Source: Tetraselmis striata
Lineage: Eukaryota > Chlorophyta > Chlorodendrophyceae > Chlorodendrales > Chlorodendraceae
Reading direction: 5' to 3'
NCBI GenBank assembly: GCA_006384855.1
Contig: VCJN01001036.1
Span: 27,394-91,393 of the forward strand
DNA: 64,000 nt
Part shown: one piece after another, positions 10,591-22,591 of the stretch
Position numbering within the stretch: the first letter of the stretch is position 1
Layout: the number at the start of each line of letters is the position of its first letter
Program-made: the position numbers and the translations under genes
The notes under the pieces: generated by a model
Database searches by the model: none
Told to the model about the DNA's origin: nothing
Seen by the model: the letters and a program-made list of their open reading frames with translations, nothing else

Positions 10591-11690
10591 GTGGCTGCCA
10601 TGGCGGTTCCCGCCTCTAGTGGCGCGTAGTTGGATTTCCTTCTGGATTTCCTTCTGGATTTCTGTATATGGATTTCTTGCACGGCGCACCCGTACGGTGT
10701 TTAGATTCGGCGATATATTCATCATATGCGCATGCCGTCCCTGTACGTTTTGGTGTCCGGTATCGTTGCCGCCGCGGCGCGAAACAGGTGCCACCAACTG
10801 CTATCGGCGCGCACAACGCACCTGCCCACCGACCGTCAGCTGCCATCATCGCCCATCGGAGCGCGGTAGTGCCCATGCATTCCACCAAGATGAGCGGCTA
10901 TACAACCAATGTACCCCAAGTACGTGAGCCCATGGCCAAGTTTACGAGCGTGCCGTCGCGGGTTAGTCCCGTAGAGGCCTCGGACGCCCTGCTCGGGATT
11001 TTCGCAGTTTGCACGTCCCATTATTCAGCCCAACCTCTGCAACTGAGGGGACATGGGGCACCATCCATAGAGCCCTAGAGTTCTAGCACACGGTCACTAC
11101 GGGAATATAAGACAAATGTCGATGACTCCTTTGCGGTTGTGTGTCGCGTGTTGCTGCGCATGCGCATGGGCAGCACGATTGCGTGTCGCGCACATGGGGC
11201 CCAGATGGCCCGCCTCGCGGGCGTCGTGCCAACCGCGTCGCGCACAACTAGAGCGTCCACCACGTCGGAAGGGGTCACCTCGCAGTCTCCCGCGCAGCGC
11301 CTCCTATCTCCGGTTATCCTAATCTCACATATCATATCAACACCATGCTAGGTCGTTGTGTGTGTTTGACCAGTATCGGCTCGATGCCTCTTGCATCTCC
11401 CGCGGCCTCTCGGGGGGCAAACTTGGTTCGCACGTGTTTTACAGCCCGACCTCCAAATATGGGAGGGGGGGGGGGGGGAAGAGGGGGCACCCTCCAACAG
11501 ACCTTCCCGAAAGCTTTTGAAACGCTGATGTGCTAGCGTTGGTCTAGGCCTTTAGGCGTGGCTTAGTTTTGTGTGTTGGCTTCGCGTGTGGGCGATGTTG
11601 TATCCGATGCCTTTCCAGGCGCCGGTGTGCCAATCACTTTCCGCCGTCGCGGCACGCGCTATACCGCAAACTAACTATAGTCGTTTCATG
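10591..11690. other. Intergenic: short direct repeats and a G-run, no gene seen
   Basis: A 14-bp direct repeat (GGATTTCCTTCT core) occurs about 2.5 times at 10630-10666. A 14-bp G-run lies at 11465-11478. No frame here shows recognisable or spliced protein coding. Confidence 0.5.
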
Positions 11691-13215
11691 CATGTGCAGC
11701 CATCAGGAACACCAAGAACCCTTGGCACGCCAAGGAGAAGAAGATCCTGACCGAGCCCCCTCCCGGGAGAGGCAACTTCATTGTCTCTTGTCGCCTTGGG
11801 TGGGTAAAGGGTGAAGGCAAGAGAGACATCTGTCTCGGTTGTCTCGCTACATGTGCGCGCTCGACGGCCCTCCCTCCGCCCGGTAGCCACTGCTGGATGT
11901 GTTGCGGATCAGTGGCCCGAGCAGCCGACATATCCACGAACGCCCCTTCCCTCCCCCTCTTGCAGTCCTCCGCGTTGCGCACGGAATAAAGGCCGCGTCG
12001 ATTGACCACTATTTTGCTCGGTGTTTTCGGACGTTGATTGCGATGTTGTGTGTTTCAACAGGAACACCAACTTGCATCTCGTTGGTAGCCGAGTGAAGCT
12101 CTTCGGAAGGCTGGCTGCATTTGATGCCCTGCCCTATACCGTCATCGAGGTGAAGAACTGGCATGTTGCCCTCGTAGAGGCATACGCCAAGGGCATGTCG
12201 AAGAACGCGAGCCGACCCAAGGAGGCGCGCTCAACAACCAGACGGTGTTCATGTGGAAGCACACTGTCGCTGAACGCTGTAACACCGTGTAAAAGGCGTG
12301 GTGCTACACCACTTTTGGCCATGTGCAGCTCCCCTACCGGCTGAGTTGGGTCCTGGACGTCGGCATGGGAGGTATACCAGGCTGCATGAACATGCGAGTC
12401 AACTCCGGGGGGGGGGCGCGACGGCGGTGGGCGCCCCGCCCATATACATGTACCAACACAACACTGGATCCAAGACTAAAGAGGGCTACATCCAAAAGAC
12501 CACCTTCGGCTTCTCGGTGAGGATAGTGCCCAACTGCGCCAACAGCGCGCCCTGGATGACATCTGCCATGGCCACCTCGGTTGGCGATAGTGCCCCGGAC
12601 ATGGGAATCTCTGAAGACACCTTCATGATCTTGCCGCCATATACGGACGACGGTGCTTATGCCAAGCATGAGGTAAGGCGGTTGCATCATCTGCATATTA
12701 TGCATTGCTATGCGATTCCGTGATTGTATTATGCAGCATGATGGTCATACATGCAATTATGATAAGCGCTATGCTATGTATGTATATCTGATGTAGCGCC
12801 GTTGTCATGCATGCAGATTGCGAAGGGGCTGAGCCTCTACGATAAACATCTGCGTGATACGTATCCGGACAAGCCGGAGTACCGTATGTTCGACAACATC
12901 ATGGCTGTGGCTCGCAAGGAGGAGTACACGACCCTCGCTCCCAACCCAAGCGACACGCATGTATGCCCATTAGCCTGCTCAATACCCCCTCCCCCCTTCC
13001 GTGTCAGCACGCAATGGCAGCACGTGGGCACGCGTGCAGCGTTAAATCCCTAATGGCGTGGGATATTATTGTTTACAAATTTGCAATTCACCCCGAATTG
13101 TCGAAGGCACAATGTGGCGCAGCCTACGTGCCGCTGCCAGAGAACTACACACCGGCGGCGCGGAAGAAGGGCGAGGCGTCACGGAAGCGGAGGAGACTAG
13201 GATACAATACAACCC
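11690..13215 (+). pseudogene. Unrecognised spliced gene, frame-broken
   Basis: Several plus-strand blocks look coding: a Cys-rich block (CLGCLATC...HCWMCCG, 11830-11910), then VKLFGRLAAFDALPYTVIE (12085-12150), TVFMWKHTVAERCNTV (12245-12290) and TTFGFSVRIVPNCANSAPW (12500-12560). Real-looking splice signals follow: GAG|GTAAGG at 12671 and GCATGCAG|ATTGCG at 12819, then IAKGLSLYDKHLRDTYPDK and a basic C-terminus (ARKKGEASRKRRR, about 13160-13200). A stop near 12290 and a frame change at the G-run near 12410 break it. I do not recognise the family; a transposon-borne gene is likely from context. Confidence 0.35.
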
Positions 13216-13492
13216 ATTGGTGGCAATATAGTCTTGTAAATCTTGACTGCATATCGCCTCTCATCTGCCGCCTTACCCAGTCTGTGTTGGGGTTGCCCTT
13301 CTCATCCCTATTGCTATCAATTGGCTTGCGGATCTTGGGGGCGCGGTAGTCTGTTGAGAGGGCTGCGGTGGGTCGATGTTGGTGCTGCTGTCCGGGGAGC
13401 ACGGGTCTAGCACGGCCTGGCCACTGAGCACCGCCAGCAGTACTCGGGTCTTTTGCTACAGCAACGGCATCCGTAGATGCGGAGCTTGCGGC

Positions 13493-14015
13493 TCACCCGC
13501 TGGCTCGTCGAGTAGGGTAACCATGTGTAGAATGCGGACCTTTTGGACGTTGCGGGCGCCTGTCAGCCCTGATGTCAAGTAAGGCCGCGACCTCCGCCTC
13601 GGCGTCCCCTGAGACCGTCGCTGCGACAAGCTTGGCGAAGGCTAGAACACCAGCGGCGTTAGCAGCACACTGCGTATCAGCAGCGTGTTCCGCCTCGGCC
13701 TCTGCCTCAGCGTCCGCCTCGATCGCCGCACCATCGACCAACGACGCCAAACGAAGGCACTGCCGCTGCTTGGAGCGATTGAGCTTCCTCCACTTGCTGT
13801 CTTCAGCGTTGATAGCGAGCATTAGGTCGCCGCACCGCGACTGTAAAGTTCTATACTTCTTGTTTTGCGTCGACATCTCTTCCTTTAGCTGCGCCATCGC
13901 TAGTGCATGCAACGATGCCATTGTAGCTTTGAGCTTCACCACCTCCCGACTGTCCTCATGCGACTCGTCGCAGTAAGACACCCCGCAGAGCCTCCAAAAA
14001 GCGGCTGCTCCGTCT
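13493..14015 (-). CDS. Predicted coiled-coil protein, Ala/Glu-rich repeat, fragment
   Basis: An open minus-strand frame with heptad-like spacing (KLKATMASLHALAMAQLKEE, then QNKKYRTLQSRC), a basic stretch (KWRKLNRSKQRQ) and an A/E/D repeat (IEADAEAEAEAEHAAD). There is no ATG at the upstream edge, so it is probably an internal exon or a fragment. No known family is recognised. Composition alone could produce such a frame in this GC-rich DNA. Confidence 0.3.
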
Positions 14016-14024
14016 CGTCAAGTG

Positions 14025-14160
14025 ACTCCGCTATATACTCTACATTGCTAAACTATGTAATGCTCGAGCCGAAGATAGAAGGAGCGAAGAACTGGCGACT
14101 GCGGCGTACGAGAACGAGTACAAGCCAAGCGAAGTACGAGTACGGCAGCCGCCTCAACCT
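14025..14160. repeat. Repeat R1, copy 1
   Basis: TATACTCTACATTGCTAAAC and the following block up to GAACGAGTACAAGCCAAGCG recur at 37550-37650 and, in hairpin form, at 38400-38545. This copy has only one arm of the foldback seen in copy 3. Confidence 0.75.
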
Positions 14161-15020
14161 CATCACGGGCGTTAGCTTCGGCGGCCAGCTCGGGCCTAGC
14201 CTCACGCGATATTCGTCAACGGGCGGGCGCGCTGCGATCTTCCGCCCACCCGCCCCTTTCCTCCGCTTCGCACCGCTGCCACCGCCGCCATCGCCGCGTG
14301 TGTGTCTGCCATGTTTGTTTCCTATCCTTCCACGGCGGGACCCGTGGTGTCGAGTGAGCGGAATGAGAGCTGTCGCATGCATGCGGCTCAACGTTGCTCG
14401 CGACCGCGCCGCCACCTTCACAGCCTATTCGCGCCTTGTTTCTGCTGGCAGGATCGTATGTATCACCGTGCCGTTGACGACGAGGGCTGCCGGTGGTAGT
14501 ATGTCGTTTTACCGGGTTATTACAAGTCAACAAAAGCGCGCCGGTATCTCGGATGAAACAACATTATTACAACGTTTAAGATTTATATTTCGCTATTTCC
14601 TTGATTAGGCACCCCGTGAGTAGTGCGCCATGATGAATGTTGCATCTAACACATGTCGTAAGGCATGATCGATTCAATTTTATGTTTAAGACCCCCCCCC
14701 CCTCTGTTTCCACTCCCCCCCCTTCTCTACTTTATTTATGTTAGTCTCATAGTACTAAGTAGAATATGCCCAAAGTTGCATAATAGCTACCACTGGCATG
14801 ACTTGTTTTTTTTAATGGTTTCAATGCATGTCTGTGTGCACTGTGTGCAGGAGGGTGTTCCCTGCCATATGCAAGCATAAAATGGAGAGGGGGTGGGGCA
14901 CTTTTGGGAACCATCACCATATTACACTCAGCATCATGGCGACCAAGCTATACGGACGGTGGCCCTATCCACCCCTCCATGTAGTGCTATGCTTGATGCT
15001 GCTAAGCTGGTGTATGCCAC
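14161..15020. other. No gene seen
   Basis: GC-rich left part, C-rich tract near 14691-14735. The block around ATTTCGCTATTTCCTTGATT (14586-14606) is echoed at 17380-17405, so it is probably part of an unclassified dispersed repeat. Confidence 0.4.
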
Positions 15021-15022
15021 TG

Positions 15023-15769
15023 TTATGTGTTGCTACTCTCACCGCGCTGCGCTGCTTTGCTGCGCAATGCTGCGTGCCTATCAAGTTCTCGCATCTTCTC
15101 AGCAAAGTTGGCCTTGGCGCCCCTCAAGAGCACTTGATAGCCGGCACGCTCACAAGTTTTGCACAAAGGCAAAACAATGGCGTAGACAGTTTGTAACACG
15201 TCATCTGTGAGTCCTCCGTTTTCATTACCTGGAATCAGCACAACGCATCATCAGCCGGAGCGGTGTGGCAAGCGTGAAGGGGGGCGAGGGGCAGCACATA
15301 GTGGCAGCAGACCTCACATGATGTTCTTGCACACACGGCACACAAGGTGGGAATGAACTCCCAAGTGGGGTTCTTCTTCATGAGTGTGTAGTACTCAATC
15401 TCCACCGGAGCAGCACATGTCAGGCGGGAATGACACACAAAGGAAGCGTGATGAGGATGGTCCTCATCCAGAGGTTGCATGCTGCCACACATGAAAATGT
15501 CGGAGTTCTGACCGTATGCAAGGCCATTGGCAGCCAAAAACTACCCGCGCCATAGCAAGGTGACATGGTTAATCAGTGGCGTGTCAGCGGCAATGATATT
15601 CTGATTGTGGCATGCAAGGGGAGGCAGAGCTGCAACTCACCGCAAAGTTGGCAGTCTCCTCTGATGTGACATACATGTGGTTCCTCATTAGCTCGCGATG
15701 AAAGCGCCATGTTGCAACATGCTCGCCAAGAGAAGGTGCACTTCGGCTTCCGGCAATCCGGCTCCTCAT
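15023..15769 (-). CDS. Unrecognised spliced cysteine-rich protein
   Basis: Minus-strand exons with good signals. One from an ATG at 15769 ends at ANFA with the donor GCG|GTGAGT (15641). One starts at 15540 (GGGTAG|TTT) and reads FLAANGLAYGQNSDIFMCGS to TLCAVCARTSC. A last exon from about 15228 (TTCCAG|) reads ENGGLTDDVLQTVYAIVLPL, CKTCE and ends at a TAA, 15023-15025. The pairs CxxC (CAVC, CKTC) plus further Cys/His suggest metal binding. The middle donor is uncertain (near 15313). Total length would be near 187 residues. No family recognised. Confidence 0.45.
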
Positions 15770-17179
15770 ATATAATAACGGCGGCGGCGGCGCGGGGCTG
15801 AGCCCCCAGCCGTAGTTGTTGCACCGCTCCCAGCCCAGGAGTATTGATTAAGTACTTGAACATAAAGTTGAGGGCACTTACAATAAAGTGACCCCCCCCA
15901 TCCCCCCCCTCTCTATGTTTCTCCGGAACGTACAGTACCAAGACATCATAACATTAAATCGGACCTGCCTAATCAGAACTTCCGCCTGAATAACATAGAT
16001 TAATACAGCATTGGATCCGGCCCAACGGCGGTGATCGTCGCTGCATCACCGACTCGCTACTGCTACAACCGCCAGGCTGACCGATGATAATTGCGCCCTT
16101 GCTGATGGCTCGGCGACTGCGTGCGCACGCTCAGCGTTCTCCGCACGGCGCACCCGCACGGCCGTCGATAAAGTCACGGCGATGACGATATATATGTAGC
16201 GCGCGTACGGTGTCTCCTGTACCCGTACAAGGACCACCCCATCCCATACACCCCCGAATCGGCCACTTGCGGTGAACACGACGTGAACGAAAGCCTCTAG
16301 ACCAACACCCATGGGCCCTTCTGGGCCAGGGGTGGGATATGGCCGAGTAGTTTGGGACTTCGTTAGGCACGAGTGAAGAATCGTGCGATTCATCCCGTGT
16401 CTCACCGCCTCCCGATAACCTACCGTATTATGGCTATTTATACAGATTATCACAGCTACCCGTCGCTCCATCGGCTCCCGGTGCACCTATAAGCAGACAA
16501 ATCGACCCATATCGGTCTCTATCACTAGGATATGGGTATAGTGGCCTTCGGCAGGCGTAGGTAGATGGGTGGCGCGTCGATCGCTCATCTACGGGTGGTG
16601 GTTGGCCGACCCCCCCATTCAGCCCGTTTATCTAATCTCGGCTCAAAAATTAGGGGGCGGGGGGGGGGGGGGGGGGGGGGGGGGGGATGGGGCACCGCGC
16701 ACCGACCACCTCATGGGTCACCTCGGCACCTCATGAGCTCTACCGTACCCCTTGAAGCTAGACCATGGGACGGTACTTGTGCGGCGGGCTATATGGTTAG
16801 CTGCAGGTGGCAGGCGATGCCTATGCGGGAGGGGATCGAGAGCGCGGAAAATCCGGGTCGGTCGGGCCCATAGGGCCGGCATCGACTGAGATTGACCGCA
16901 AACTGATCGCCAGCGGACGTCACCCCTGCGTATGGGCCTCTATCGCATGGTGCTCATATGATCGATAAGCAGAGAGCTACCTCAGCCGCCCCCACGGGAG
17001 GGGTTGATGCCGGGGGTGTATTTCCGAAAACGCGGGTCCCAAGATCGGACGGCTTCTTGAGTCGGGGGCGCGTGGGGCACCGTCTCTGTAGCGCCCGACC
17101 ACTAGCTCGTTTTTTTCTATTAGCATCCCGATGAGATAGGCTATGGACCAATCCTATTTCCAGGGCAGGACGGCAGGTG
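15770..17179. other. Intergenic upstream of the Rab24-like gene
   Basis: No conserved frame seen. It contains a 28-bp G-run (16659-16686) and GC-rich sequence. Open frames here have no recognisable content. Confidence 0.45.
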
Positions 17180-17242
17180 GTGCCCGTTCGGCTCGGGCAT
17201 GAGGCCGTGAACATCCCCCACCTCCGTGAGCCGAACGGGCAC
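17180..17242. repeat. Perfect 15-bp inverted repeat hairpin
   Basis: GTGCCCGTTCGGCTC (17180-17194) and its exact reverse complement (17228-17242) flank a 33-bp loop. It lies about 425 bp upstream of the Rab24-like start codon. It could be the end of a small transposon or a structural element; nothing more can be said. Confidence 0.7.
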
Positions 17243-17666
17243 TGCCCGTCCGCGGTTGAGGCCGACAGGACGCGAGTTTTCGCGAACTGCTACGCAGCAC
17301 ACGAGCGGAGTATACCGGGAAATAAGCGATAAACACGATAGCCTCTGATAGAGTACTAAACAACGTACCGCGAAATGTTAATTTCGCTATATCTCCGATT
17401 AGGCACCCGCTGGGTGCGCCCTGCGGCTCGCCACTGTACCCGAAAGAACTGAAGCTTGATCCCAAACCCTGTTTACAACAGCGGAGTCTGTAGTAACAGT
17501 GCGACGGCGAGTTGTAGTGCAAGAGGTCACACTCCTCGCCGCGCACACATCTGCTCTTCCTCGCCCCAGTGCTGCGAGCTTGGTTACGCCTGACAGTGCG
17601 ATCGGGACAGCCTGGCAGTGCCATTCGTATCTGAGGGGGGCGGGCTCGGTAGCAATTTCATTGCAA

Positions 17667-17946
17667 ATGGCCAGGGTGGACGTGAAGGTCGTGTGTTTGG
17701 GCCAGCAGAATGTCGGTGAGTGGTGCCAGATGGCAAATATGGCGAGCATGTATGAGCTTTGATTTACTTCGCTCATCTGTTCGGATGAAACCGCTAAAGC
17801 AGAGCACGTTGCTTACTGGAACTGCAACACGTCTATGGCATCTGTCCCCATGCAGGGAAGTCGTGCCTGGTGGACAGATACATCAACAGCACTTTCGATA
17901 GTCAGCAGAAGAACACAATAGGTGCTGCATTTGCTGCTAAACGGGT

Positions 17947-17979
<33 letters not shown>

Positions 17980-19094
17980 CCCCCTATTTTTGTGGGACTT
18001 GCAACCAGCACCCAGCCATGGTATGTTTGAAGCGCCAGACGGCGTGTGGCGTGCCTTTGTGTAGTGCGCCCATTCTTGCCCAACTAAGTGGTGTGCTGCA
18101 TTATGTGTTCATACCAGGTAAAGCTCGCAAACGGCAAGTCTGTCACCCTTGGGATTTGGGACACCGCCGGCGCGGAACGCTTCGAAAGCCTCAGCCGTGT
18201 GTACTATCACAGCGCTCGCGCAGCAGTTGTTTGCTTTGATGTGTCCAGTTTGGAGAGCTGGCACAAACTGAAGTTTTGGGTACGGCAGGGAATGCAAGGG
18301 GTTCAGACTATCCTCATGCTGTTTTACGTGTTATGGGCGCAGGCATCCGGGTACTGACATCCTGACTGATATGATAGGTAGACGAGTTGCACCAAAATGA
18401 GCCAAACTGCAGAGTTTTTATTGCTACAACAAAGTGTGACCTCATAGAGAGCGCCACTGAGTGCAGTGCCAGGCAAGTTGCAGCTATGCCTTTGTCCCTG
18501 CGGATGTCTCTGTGCGCTGAGTCCTGTATGTAGTGCACATCCTGGTGTGATGTATTGCCATGAGTACCCGTACAATGGCGACTCAGGAATCCATCACGGC
18601 ATATGAATCGACCCAACACTGGAACACCTGCCATTCAGCGCTGTGTAAGTGAGCGAGAGGTGGAGGATTATGCTGTCACAAAGGACGCTAGGGTGTTCTT
18701 GACCTCGGCGAAGACGGGACTTGGCGTTGATGATCTGTTTCAGTGGTGAGCTGTGACAAGGACAGTGTACAGCGTGCACACTGGCAGATGGTTCCTGTGG
18801 GCATGTGATATGATAGCCCCCTCACTCTCGGCCCCTCGATTTGCAGCATTGCTTCTGATATGGGGGACAGCTTGAGTGAGACGGAGAGTGACCTCCCAAG
18901 CATTCCGCCTACAGTGAGGCTAGACGGGAACGGGGACCAAGGTACGTCTCGTGACCAGCCCCCATTTTCTATGTGCGACAGGCCGACGTTCATGGGAAGA
19001 TCTACGCGATCTACTGATTGGCATGCATCCCAATCAGCAGGGAACCCTCGGCCTCGGGGGCGGTGTTGCTGACAGAACGTGTCACTGTAGATAA
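17667..19094 (+). CDS. RAB24: Rab24-type small GTPase, seven exons
   Basis: Proposed exons: 17667-17715, 17856-17944, 18118-18279, 18378-18472, about 18650-18745, 18847-18941 and 18982-19094, giving about 232 residues. The G motifs are in order: GQQNVGKS (P-loop), NTIGAAF (switch I, Rab24-like), LGIWDTAGAERFES (G3), TTKCDL (G4) and TSAKTG (G5). NTIGAAF, a Tyr-Tyr after SRV, and TK-x-D instead of NK-x-D are typical of Rab24. Ala replaces the catalytic Gln of G3, as Rab24 also lacks it, so slow GTP hydrolysis is expected. The C-terminus RTCHCR fits a double-cysteine prenylation site for membrane attachment. Intron 4 starts with GC (CAG|GCAAGT). The exon 5 start is uncertain: acceptor 18649 keeps the frame. 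Intron 2 has a 30-bp C-run right after its donor. In animals Rab24 acts in late autophagy and membrane traffic; the role here is inferred. The gene converges with ENR, with 248 bp between stops. Confidence 0.88.
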
Positions 19095-19342
19095 TTACGC
19101 GAACAGGAAATACAGGTATGGGCATTTTGCATTTTTTTCAATTTGGCGGGACTGGTCTGTGGCTGTTCCCGAGAGTATAACAATCTCTTAAAGATGCTTC
19201 CGTCACAGCAGGATAACTTCCAGCCGGAGTAGCACGCCGGAGTCAAGGCCCATTCCAGCTGCAAGCCTGCCCAGGAAATGTGACACCACACATTGGCAGC
19301 TTCTAGACGGGGATGTCATAGCATTTATGGCTATGGTCTAGC

Positions 19343-21581
19343 TTACTTGTCAAAGGTCTTGCTGTTGACCGCAAGGCCCATGTTGCCAAGACCATTGTCC
19401 ACAAACATGACCTGCCCAGTGATTGCTGATGCCAGAGGAGAGCACAGGAATGCAGCAGTCTGCCCGATCTGTTCATGGTACATGGGCAAGGGACAGGCCG
19501 CACGAGCGGACGTCAGGCTGTAATGGTGCACACACTCAGCAACGCACATGGCAGCGCGATTGCAGTTGCAATTGCACAGAATGCAATTACCTCAACTGCT
19601 TGCAGCTCTTTCTGAATTGGGGCATTGTCGTATGAATAGTTGATCATGTCTTCAATAAATCCAATTGCCTTTGCCGCCCTAGAGCCCAGGGGCCCGGCGC
19701 TGATGCTGTTGACACGGATCTACAGAGAGAACACAATGTCACATATAATCAGCATGGAGTGGCTAGACAAGGCGTTTCAGACGCTATGTATGGGGACCAG
19801 GCACGGACCTTGTGCTTGCGACCGGCTTCAAACGCCAACACCCTAGTATCGGATTCAAGCGCCTGTCATCACGTATAGCACAGTCAGTATCAAGCAACCC
19901 ACGCCGGCGATGCAGGCAAATAAAAGCTCTCAGCAATGCTCACCGCTTTGGCGGAGCTCATGCCTCCTCCGTAGCCAGGGATGATTGACGTGGAGGCTAG
20001 GTAGGTCAGACAAAGTGCAGAACCGCCCTCATTCATTATGGGGGCAAAGTTCTGAACCATGGACACAAAGGAGTAGGACGAAGCACTCACAGCCGCCAGA
20101 TATCCCTGTCGACAAGGAATGTCAGTGATCCCAGCGAGCGCCACTTGTGGGCACGCCCGGGGACGGGCTGTGTAAGCGGGGGGGGGGGGGGGGGGGGGGG
20201 GGGGTTCGATCGCAGGGAGGCAGACCGGGTGAACATCGGCTCACCTTGCGGCTGGTCTCCAGCAGGGCATTTTGCACTTCAGGGCCGTTGGCCAAAGAGT
20301 GAATCTGTGGGGCATGCGGAGATCAGCTCATCCCCAGTGTTACTAGTATGGTGACTAAAAAGATGGCAGCAGTGTATGGTACCAGAATATCGATCTTGCC
20401 AATCTCCTTCTCACACTTTGCAGCGACCTCAGAGACGGTGAAGTCGGGGGCAGCAGCGTAGCGCTTGTTGTTCTTCACCTGCATACAGCGGAAATGGCAC
20501 AGTCAGCAAGTGGATCTCCCTACTCCTATGCACTTGGGCGGTCTGACAGGCTCTGGGGTATGTGCTGCTTGCTATGCAGGGAAAATGTCACCCACGTCCT
20601 CGGGGACATCCTCCGGCGTGTCAAACACAGCATCCATTCCATAGACCTACGTACAAATGCAGAGATTCATATTGTCAGTCAGAGTTTGTAGATGCTTGAC
20701 ATGCAGTCACTCCGGCTACAACATGATGGATCGACATTGCATGCCGCACATTGGCAAACTCCATTAAAGAGCCGTCAGAGAGCTTCCTTGATTCATCGAA
20801 CTGCAGTGCAACAAAATGGTCCAGGTTTTAGAACCATGCTCACAGACAAGTCCACATTGGCGTCACAGGCGCGAGAGGCTACTTGCCTTGCCACGCCTCA
20901 AGCTGGTTTCAAAGATGTTGAGCGCTGGGACCTACGACAACGCACTCGTATTAGATCCACCCAGGCACATCCACATGGTACTACCCAATAAGAGCTGCCC
21001 CGGCTTACCCAAACTCCAAGGGACACTTCAGCCCCAGCCTCCGCAAGCATCTTGGCAATTGCCCAGCCAAACCCCTGCGGGTTGCGGACATGGGGGATCA
21101 ATGGACCCTGCAAGGACGTAGGAGCCATGCTACATGTACATAAAATTCAAGTATACGGACCTGATCGTCAGCAACGCCAGCGATGAATGCCTTCTTGCCT
21201 GTCAGACAACAAAGGCCGGGGTGTGACAAAAACTGTAAAGCAGTGAACGGCAAATCAGAAGGTAGTTGGTGTTTGCTAGTTTCCGCACACAGCGTGCTTG
21301 GCGTACTGGACTGTGTGCATCTGGGCATGGGGAAGCGCACCTGTCAAATCGATACTCAAGCCAGATGCCCGGACGGCCACTGTCGACGCACGGGCGGACA
21401 GAACCGCGGGCGCTTTCTGCGCACCCAGGACAGCTGCGCCTGGGGAGAGAGCCGCACGCCTGGCAGCACTGAGGCCACTGATACTCCGAAGGGGCACAGC
21501 ATACGCCCTACCGGTGCTGTGGCTAGTTCTGCATGCCAAGTTGGCGATTGCCAATGAGTTGCTGGCGGCAGTGCAAATCAT
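19343..21581 (-). CDS. ENR1: Plastid enoyl-[acyl-carrier-protein] reductase (NADH), twelve exons
   Basis: FabI-type reductase that performs the last reduction of each fatty-acid elongation cycle in the plastid. Exons on the minus strand: 21341-21581, 21161-21198, 21009-21074, 20887-20931, 20750-20800, 20596-20646, 20383-20478, 20245-20304, 19944-20105, 19809-19862, 19591-19719 and 19343-19468; all join in frame to 372 residues. Residues 1-80 are rich in Ala/Ser/Arg with few acids, like a transit peptide. Key blocks: [18 protein letters not shown] (dinucleotide-binding loop), VHSL-type [10 protein letters not shown], the Tyr/Lys catalytic block [30 protein letters not shown], and VDNGLGNMG near the end. 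Length and motifs match plant and algal ENR. Intron 4 has a GC donor (AAG|GCAAGT), and intron 8 carries a 27-bp C-run on the coding strand. For exon 3 the inner acceptor (CCGCAG at 21075) restores the family alignment; the outer one would add about 10 residues. Confidence 0.95.
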
Positions 21582-22591
21582 GATGGGCCCTGTACCAGAT
21601 CGTGGCACACAGAACGAAGCAAAGTTAGATGGCACGCCGATCGAGCGACGCGTGTACAAAAATGTGAGTGGGCTGTTCCCCAGCCACAACGCACATCCTG
21701 GCATCATCGGCATGGGATGCTGCTGATGCACATAGTGCTCGTGCGACTGAAGAAGCAGCCGACGCAAGCCAGATGGGTGAATCGTGTCGCATCTACGAAT
21801 AGAGTGGAGCAGTGGAAGCATGGATAACACGTTCACACGTTACAATGCACCCCGAACATAATTCTCGTACTAATTCTCGTATATTATCGAACAGTGACAT
21901 CGGGCGAAAGCGCCAAAGGTTCTGGGAGGCCAGCACAAATACCTTGGCGGATGGCGAATTTGGATGATGTAGGGGAGTTTCGTATCCCAATCCAAGAGGG
22001 TTCGACACGGGTAAGAGTGTAGGCTCGCGTTGCAACTTGCTGTGGAGGTGGTTGGCTAGTGGTATCAAGCAACACGCACTGATAGCTCGGATTGGCGGCG
22101 CTCCACTGCTTGTGCGGACTGCCGACAAACAAAAATGTCCGCCAGCGTAGGCACCGCCAAGTTTGCATGTTCAGTACCTTATTGTGCATTATTTTGTTAT
22201 CGTGATATGCCAGCATTACCGACGCTAATACAACTCACAAGACAGCTCAGCACCGCCACTATGAGGCGCATAACGACTACCATGGCAATCCTTACCCATA
22301 CGTGGGAAATACGAGTGACGCATAGTTTTATTTCGCCGAGAAACGACTCGCCACAGATAGACACGCTGGCAAGCGGAACATACGAGGATGCAATATTACG
22401 ATAGTTATGCATCTGTCCGCCGGGAGTACGGGACGACCCCCCTGTACGCGCGCAATAAAAAGGTGTCCTGGTAAAACCTCGTACCACATAATGAATGCCG
22501 CATTAAATGCAGGTACAGCATGTGTTTAAAATCTGAAGTCCGTGATAGCATTTGATGTGAACTTTTTGGTTACAGGGAGAGCGTCCAGAGA
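21582..22591. other. Upstream region of ENR; no gene seen
   Basis: Holds the presumed ENR promoter and about 900 bp without a convincing frame. AATTCTCGTA occurs twice near 21861-21880. Confidence 0.4.
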
